The notes under the pieces were generated by a model. The model worked only from the letters and a program-made list of their open reading frames with translations. It was not told the DNA's origin and did not search any database. Positions 32,080-35,713 of a stretch of DNA of 35,713 nt are shown here, one piece after another. The DNA lies in assembly GCA_002937555.1 (NCBI GenBank), contig PTKB01000003.1:1-35713 (forward strand), given 5' to 3'. The DNA is from Alphaproteobacteria bacterium MarineAlpha10_Bin2 (lineage in GTDB: Bacteria > Pseudomonadota > Alphaproteobacteria > UBA828). Within the stretch, counting starts at the first letter, position 1. Each line of letters starts with the position of its first letter. Position numbers and translations under genes: made by a program.

Positions 32080-32616
32080 ATGGCCAATCCCGACCCGGCA
32101 ACACTGAACCTGCCCAATGGTTTCATTCCCGAAACCAAGCAGATTTGCATCGTCACGCGGGATTTGGACGCCATGGTGCGGCGCTATGCCGATAAGCTCG
32201 GCATCGGTCCGTGGTGGGTCAACGAATACCGCCCGCCTGAGCTGACCGACACCACTTATCGCGGAGAGCCCTCGACGTTCAGCATGCGCCTGGCGCTGGC
32301 CTGGACCGGTGTGCTCAATTGGGAAATCATCCAGCCGCTCGAAGGCCCGAGCATCTACCACGATTTTCTCGAGCGCAACGAAGAAGGCATGCAACATGTC
32401 GGCATCCTCCTCAGCGATCTCGGCATGACCTGGGACGAATGCCATGAGGCCTTCGAGGCGCGCGGCTTCGCGCCGATCATGGCCGGGCGCTGGAAGCGCG
32501 TCCGCTTTTGCTATTACGACACGTTAGAGGCCACCGGCACCACCATCGAGGTGATCGACCGGCCCGCCGATTTTGAACGCCCGGCGCCGGAATATTGGTA
32601 TCCCGAACCGGCCTGA
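32080..32616 (+). CDS. VOC-superfamily (glyoxalase/epimerase-like) protein
   Basis: A 178-residue vicinal-oxygen-chelate protein. Two beta-alpha-beta repeats are visible: QICIVTRDLDAMVRRYADKLGIGPWW at the start and MQHVGILLSDLGMTWDECHEAFEARGF in the second. Probable metal ligands are His in MQHVGI and Glu in TTIEVID; the usual first-repeat His is replaced by Gln. Members include methylmalonyl-CoA epimerase and lactoylglutathione lyase, and the long second-repeat pattern is closer to the epimerase type. It is on the same transcript as the molybdenum hydroxylase. Confidence 0.85.
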   Translation: MANPDPATLNLPNGFIPETKQICIVTRDLDAMVRRYADKLGIGPWWVNEYRPPELTDTTYRGEPSTFSMRLALAWTGVLNWEIIQPLEGPSIYHDFLERNEEGMQHVGILLSDLGMTWDECHEAFEARGFAPIMAGRWKRVRFCYYDTLEATGTTIEVIDRPADFERPAPEYWYPEPA

Positions 32617-32625
32617 GGCCGACCC

Positions 32626-33438
32626 TTAGCGGCCCTTCCATTCAGGATTCCGTTTCTCGAGAAAGGCCGAGATTCCTTCCTTCGCGTCTTCCGACTGGAT
32701 GGCGCGGACGATGACCTCGTCGACATATTCATAGGCCTCGTCGAGCGGCATGGTGAGCTGGCGGTAGAACGAGCGTTTGCCCATGGCGAGAGAATGCGGC
32801 GACTTGCTGGCGATGAGCGCCGCCAGTTCACCGACCCGCGCGTCCAGTCGATCCGGCGCCACCGCCTCGTTGATGAGGCCGAAGCGGAGCGCCGTCTCGG
32901 CGTCCTGCAGTTCGCCGGTCAGCAGCATCTGCATGGCGTGTTTGGGGGCGATGGTGCGGCTCAATGCCACCTGCGGCGACAGGCACCAGAGGCCGATGTT
33001 CACCCCCGGCGTGGCGAAGCGCGCTTCCGTCGACGCCACCGCGAGATCGCAGGTCGCCATGAGTTGGCACCCGGCCGCCGTGGCCACGCCATGCACCTTG
33101 GCGATGATCGGTTTCGACAGCTTGAGCATGCTTTGCATCATGTGCGAGCAGGCGCGGTTGGCGGCGAGCTTCGTCGGCGGGTCCTCCATGGCGTCGATCG
33201 ATTCATTGAGGTCATGGCCGGTGCAGAACAAGCGGCCCGAGGCCGCCAGCACCACCACGCGCACGGAAGCATCATTGTCGATCTCGTCCCAAGCGGCCTG
33301 CAGCGTATCCACCAGTTCGTGCGACAGGCTGTTGCCGGATTTCGGCCGATTCAACGTAAGCGTCGCGATGCCGTCCAAGTCACTGCGCAGGAGAACCGGC
33401 TCCGCCGCCTCAGATATCTCCGCCTTCTCTGTCGCCAT
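32626..33438 (-). CDS. Enoyl-CoA hydratase-family protein, ECHDC3-like
   Basis: A 270-residue crotonase-fold protein with an AGAAGGAGC ribosome site before the ATG. The first oxyanion-hole segment reads GRLFCTGHDLNE and the second KVHGVATAAGCQLMATCDLAVA, the GHDLNE variant being characteristic of ECHDC3-type proteins. The ending AFLEKRNPEWKGR is common to many hydratases. It follows pyruvate carboxylase by 13 nt in the same orientation, but a metabolic link is not established. Confidence 0.9.
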   Translation of the reverse strand: MATEKAEISEAAEPVLLRSDLDGIATLTLNRPKSGNSLSHELVDTLQAAWDEIDNDASVRVVVLAASGRLFCTGHDLNESIDAMEDPPTKLAANRACSHMMQSMLKLSKPIIAKVHGVATAAGCQLMATCDLAVASTEARFATPGVNIGLWCLSPQVALSRTIAPKHAMQMLLTGELQDAETALRFGLINEAVAPDRLDARVGELAALIASKSPHSLAMGKRSFYRQLTMPLDEAYEYVDEVIVRAIQSEDAKEGISAFLEKRNPEWKGR

Positions 33439-33451
33439 GATTCCGCTCCTT

Positions 33452-35713
33452 CTAAGGGTCCGCCGCCAATTCCATCATCAAATCCTTGGCTGCGACCGTC
33501 ACGCCGGCTTGCGTCACGATGCGCTGCACAGTGCCGGCGCGCTCGGCATGCACCGCAGTTTCCATTTTCATCGCCTCGATGGCGAACAGCACGTCGCCGC
33601 GCGCCACGGTTTCGCCCTCGCTGTGGAACACCTTGACCACCATGCCCGGCATCGGCGCCGCGACATGGTCGGGATTGCCTTCTTCCGCCTTGGGCAGCGC
33701 CTCATGGGTGGCGCCGGCGCTGAGATCGTCGATCTGAATATTACGCGGCTGACCGTTAAGCTCGAAAAATACCGTGCGGTGGCCCTGGTCATCGCCCTCG
33801 CCGAGAGCAAGAAAACGGATGATGAATTGCCGGCCGCGGGCAATATCGAGTGTTACCTCCTCGCCCGGCGCCATGCCGTAGAAAAACACATGGGTCGGCA
33901 GCACGCTGACATCGCCGAAGCGCCGGCGGTGCTTGGCATAGTCCTCGAACACCTTGGGATACATCAGATAAGACGCGAATTCCGTATCCCGGATTTGCCG
34001 GCCCACATTGTGTTCGGCCTCGGCACGGAGCGCGGCCATATCGGCGCTCTCGAGCACCGAGCCGGGGCGCACCGTCAGCGGCTCGCGGCCTTTCAGCACT
34101 TTCTTTTGCAGCGCTTCCGGGAAGCCGCCCTGCGGTTGGCCGAGCTCGCCGGCAAAGAACGAAACCACCGATTCCGGAAAGGCGATCTCGCGTTCCGGAT
34201 CGAGAACGTCTTCGGGCGTGAGACCGCTGGTCACCATCAGGAGCGCCATGTCGCCCACCACTTTCGAGGTCGGCGTTACCTTGACGATGTCGCCGAACAT
34301 TTCGTTGACCTGAGCATAGGCCGTGGCCACTTCCGGCCAGCGCTCATCGGCGACGCCGAGCCCGCGCGCCTGCTCCCTGAGATTGGTGTATTGCCCGCCC
34401 GGCATGGCGTGAACGTAGACATCCGAGGTGCCGGAGCGAATCTCGCTTTCGAAGGCGTAATAGCCGCGCCGCACTTGCTCCCAATAGTGCGACAGTTCGC
34501 GTACCGCGCCCTGATCGAGGCCGCTGTCGTTGGCGGTGTGCTCAAGCGCCGCGTTGACCGAGCCGAAGCTCGGTTGCGAGGTGAGGCCAGAGAGCGCATC
34601 CATGGCCAGGTCGACCGCATCCACGCCGGCTTCCACCGCGGCGATCACGCTTGCAGCGGCGATGCCGCTGGTGTCATGAGTGTGGAAATGAATTGGCAGA
34701 CCGGTTTCCTGTTTGAGCGCCGTGATTAACTTTGTCGCCGCCGCCGGCTTGCACAAGCCGGCCATGTCCTTGACCGCGAGGATATGCGCGCCGGCTGCTT
34801 CGAGCTCACGCGCCATGGTGAGATAATAGGCGAGATCATACTTTGTCCGCGCCGGGTCGGTGATATCGCCGGTGTAACAGATCGCCGCTTCGCACAGCTT
34901 GCCGGACTCGATCACCGCGTCCATGGCGACGCGCATGTTTTCCACCCAGTTGAGGGAATCAAATATGCGGAACAAGTCGATCCCGCCATCCGCCGCTTGC
35001 TGCACGAAATAGCGCACCACATTGTCGGGATAGTTGGTGTAGCCGACGCCGTTGGAAGCGCGCAGCAGCATTTGCAGGAGGAGATTGGGCATCGCCTCGC
35101 GGAACGCGCTCAAGCGCTGCCACGGGTCTTCCTTGAGGAAGCGCATCGCCACGTCGAAGGTGGCGCCGCCCCAGCATTCGACCGACAGGAGATCGGGCAG
35201 CAGATGCGCATAGGCGGGCGCGGCGGCGAGCAGATCATAGCTTCGCATGCGCGTCGCCAACAGCGACTGATGCGCATCGCGCAGGCTGGTGTCGGTAAGC
35301 AGCACCTGATCCTGGGCGCGCATCCAATCGGCGAACCCGGCGGCGCCCAGTTCGGCAAGGCGTTGGCGCGACCCGGGCTTGATTTCGCCTTTGAGCCCGT
35401 CGGGCTTGATCGGCAGCCGGGCCGGCGGGCCGATTGGGCGGCCCGCGACTTCCGGATTGCCGTTGACGATGACGTCACCGATGAAGCGCAGCAGACGCGT
35501 TGCGCGGTCGCGCCGTTTGGCGAAATGGAAGAGCTCCGGCGTCTCGTCGATGAAGCGGGTGGTGTAGTCGCCGCCGCGGAACTTGGCATGGCTCAGGAGC
35601 GTTTCCAGGAACGCCAAATTTGTGCGCACGCCGCGAATACGGAATTCTCTGAGCGCCCGATCCATGCGCTGAATGGCTTCGTCCGGTGTTGGCGCCCAGG
35701 AGGTCACTTTTTC
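33452..35713 (-). CDS. pyc: Pyruvate carboxylase, C-terminal part (5' end cut by window edge)
   Basis: The frame is open to the right edge and gives 753 of the roughly 1,150 residues expected. It covers the end of the biotin carboxylase domain, the carboxyltransferase barrel (TDTSLRDAHQSLLATR, then ECWGGATFDVAMRFL), the PYC-type post-barrel domain and the biotin carrier domain with the modified lysine in AIEAMKMETAV. The enzyme makes oxaloacetate from pyruvate, bicarbonate and ATP, replenishing the citrate cycle. The barrel metal-site HFHTHDTSG is intact. The start codon lies outside the window. Confidence 0.96.
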   Translation of the reverse strand, partial: EKVTSWAPTPDEAIQRMDRALREFRIRGVRTNLAFLETLLSHAKFRGGDYTTRFIDETPELFHFAKRRDRATRLLRFIGDVIVNGNPEVAGRPIGPPARLPIKPDGLKGEIKPGSRQRLAELGAAGFADWMRAQDQVLLTDTSLRDAHQSLLATRMRSYDLLAAAPAYAHLLPDLLSVECWGGATFDVAMRFLKEDPWQRLSAFREAMPNLLLQMLLRASNGVGYTNYPDNVVRYFVQQAADGGIDLFRIFDSLNWVENMRVAMDAVIESGKLCEAAICYTGDITDPARTKYDLAYYLTMARELEAAGAHILAVKDMAGLCKPAAATKLITALKQETGLPIHFHTHDTSGIAAASVIAAVEAGVDAVDLAMDALSGLTSQPSFGSVNAALEHTANDSGLDQGAVRELSHYWEQVRRGYYAFESEIRSGTSDVYVHAMPGGQYTNLREQARGLGVADERWPEVATAYAQVNEMFGDIVKVTPTSKVVGDMALLMVTSGLTPEDVLDPEREIAFPESVVSFFAGELGQPQGGFPEALQKKVLKGREPLTVRPGSVLESADMAALRAEAEHNVGRQIRDTEFASYLMYPKVFEDYAKHRRRFGDVSVLPTHVFFYGMAPGEEVTLDIARGRQFIIRFLALGEGDDQGHRTVFFELNGQPRNIQIDDLSAGATHEALPKAEEGNPDHVAAPMPGMVVKVFHSEGETVARGDVLFAIEAMKMETAVHAERAGTVQRIVTQAGVTVAAKDLMMELAADP

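Noticed and set aside
32777-34729. A 650-codon plus-strand open frame
   Set aside because: Lies antisense to the enoyl-CoA hydratase and pyruvate carboxylase genes, which are unambiguous.

Overview
The window is GC-rich, densely coding bacterial DNA. Genes are packed with 1-4 nt overlaps and the protein families (polar and branched-chain amino-acid ABC importers, CoxD/CoxE-type proteins, enoyl-CoA hydratases, pyruvate carboxylase, PhyH dioxygenase, short-form QueF) fit a heterotrophic alphaproteobacterium, perhaps Rhodospirillales-like. That placement is an inference from gene content; there is no rRNA or other marker gene here. I saw no tRNA, rRNA, CRISPR array, transposase or phage gene.

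Region 1 (1-14695, minus strand) reads as one long catabolic/transport run. In transcription order it is: a haloalkane-dehalogenase-like hydrolase broken by a frameshift, a PhyH-type Fe(II)/2-oxoglutarate dioxygenase, a three-polypeptide cobalt-type nitrile hydratase (beta subunit split into two genes, then alpha), an N-acyl-D-amino-acid-deacylase-like amidohydrolase, an AEC carrier, two unusual GcvPA/GcvPB-like PLP subunits, an AcoX/ATP-NAD-kinase-like protein, a polar amino-acid ABC importer (ATPase, binding protein, two permeases) and a D-apionate-lactonase-like protein cut by the window edge. A hairpin terminator lies between the binding-protein gene and the permeases. A perfect palindrome overlaps a candidate promoter before the last gene. 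The glycine-cleavage partners GcvT and GcvH are absent, and the PLP subunits depart from canonical motifs, so this set may decarboxylate something other than glycine.

Region 2 (14791-21000) holds an amidase-signature hydrolase on the plus strand. Convergent to it is a minus-strand run of SDR oxidoreductase, enoyl-CoA hydratase, QueF and a VUT-family (queuosine precursor) transporter. A CoxD-like MoxR ATPase with a CoxE-like VWA protein follows.

Region 3 (21107-24139) has an MFS transporter, a decayed or frameshifted short gene, an AT-rich spacer of about 400 bp, a Gpt-type phosphoribosyltransferase and a carboxymuconolactone-decarboxylase-family protein, closed by a hairpin terminator.

Region 4 (24164-35713) has a branched-chain-amino-acid-type ABC importer (binding protein divergent from livG-livF-livH-livM homologues), a SnoaL-like protein, a lone molybdopterin-binding large subunit of the xanthine dehydrogenase/CoxL superfamily, a VOC protein, an ECHDC3-like enoyl-CoA hydratase and the C-terminal two thirds of pyruvate carboxylase at the right edge. 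The CoxD/CoxE pair could serve the molybdenum hydroxylase, but no FAD or iron-sulfur subunit genes are present in the window.
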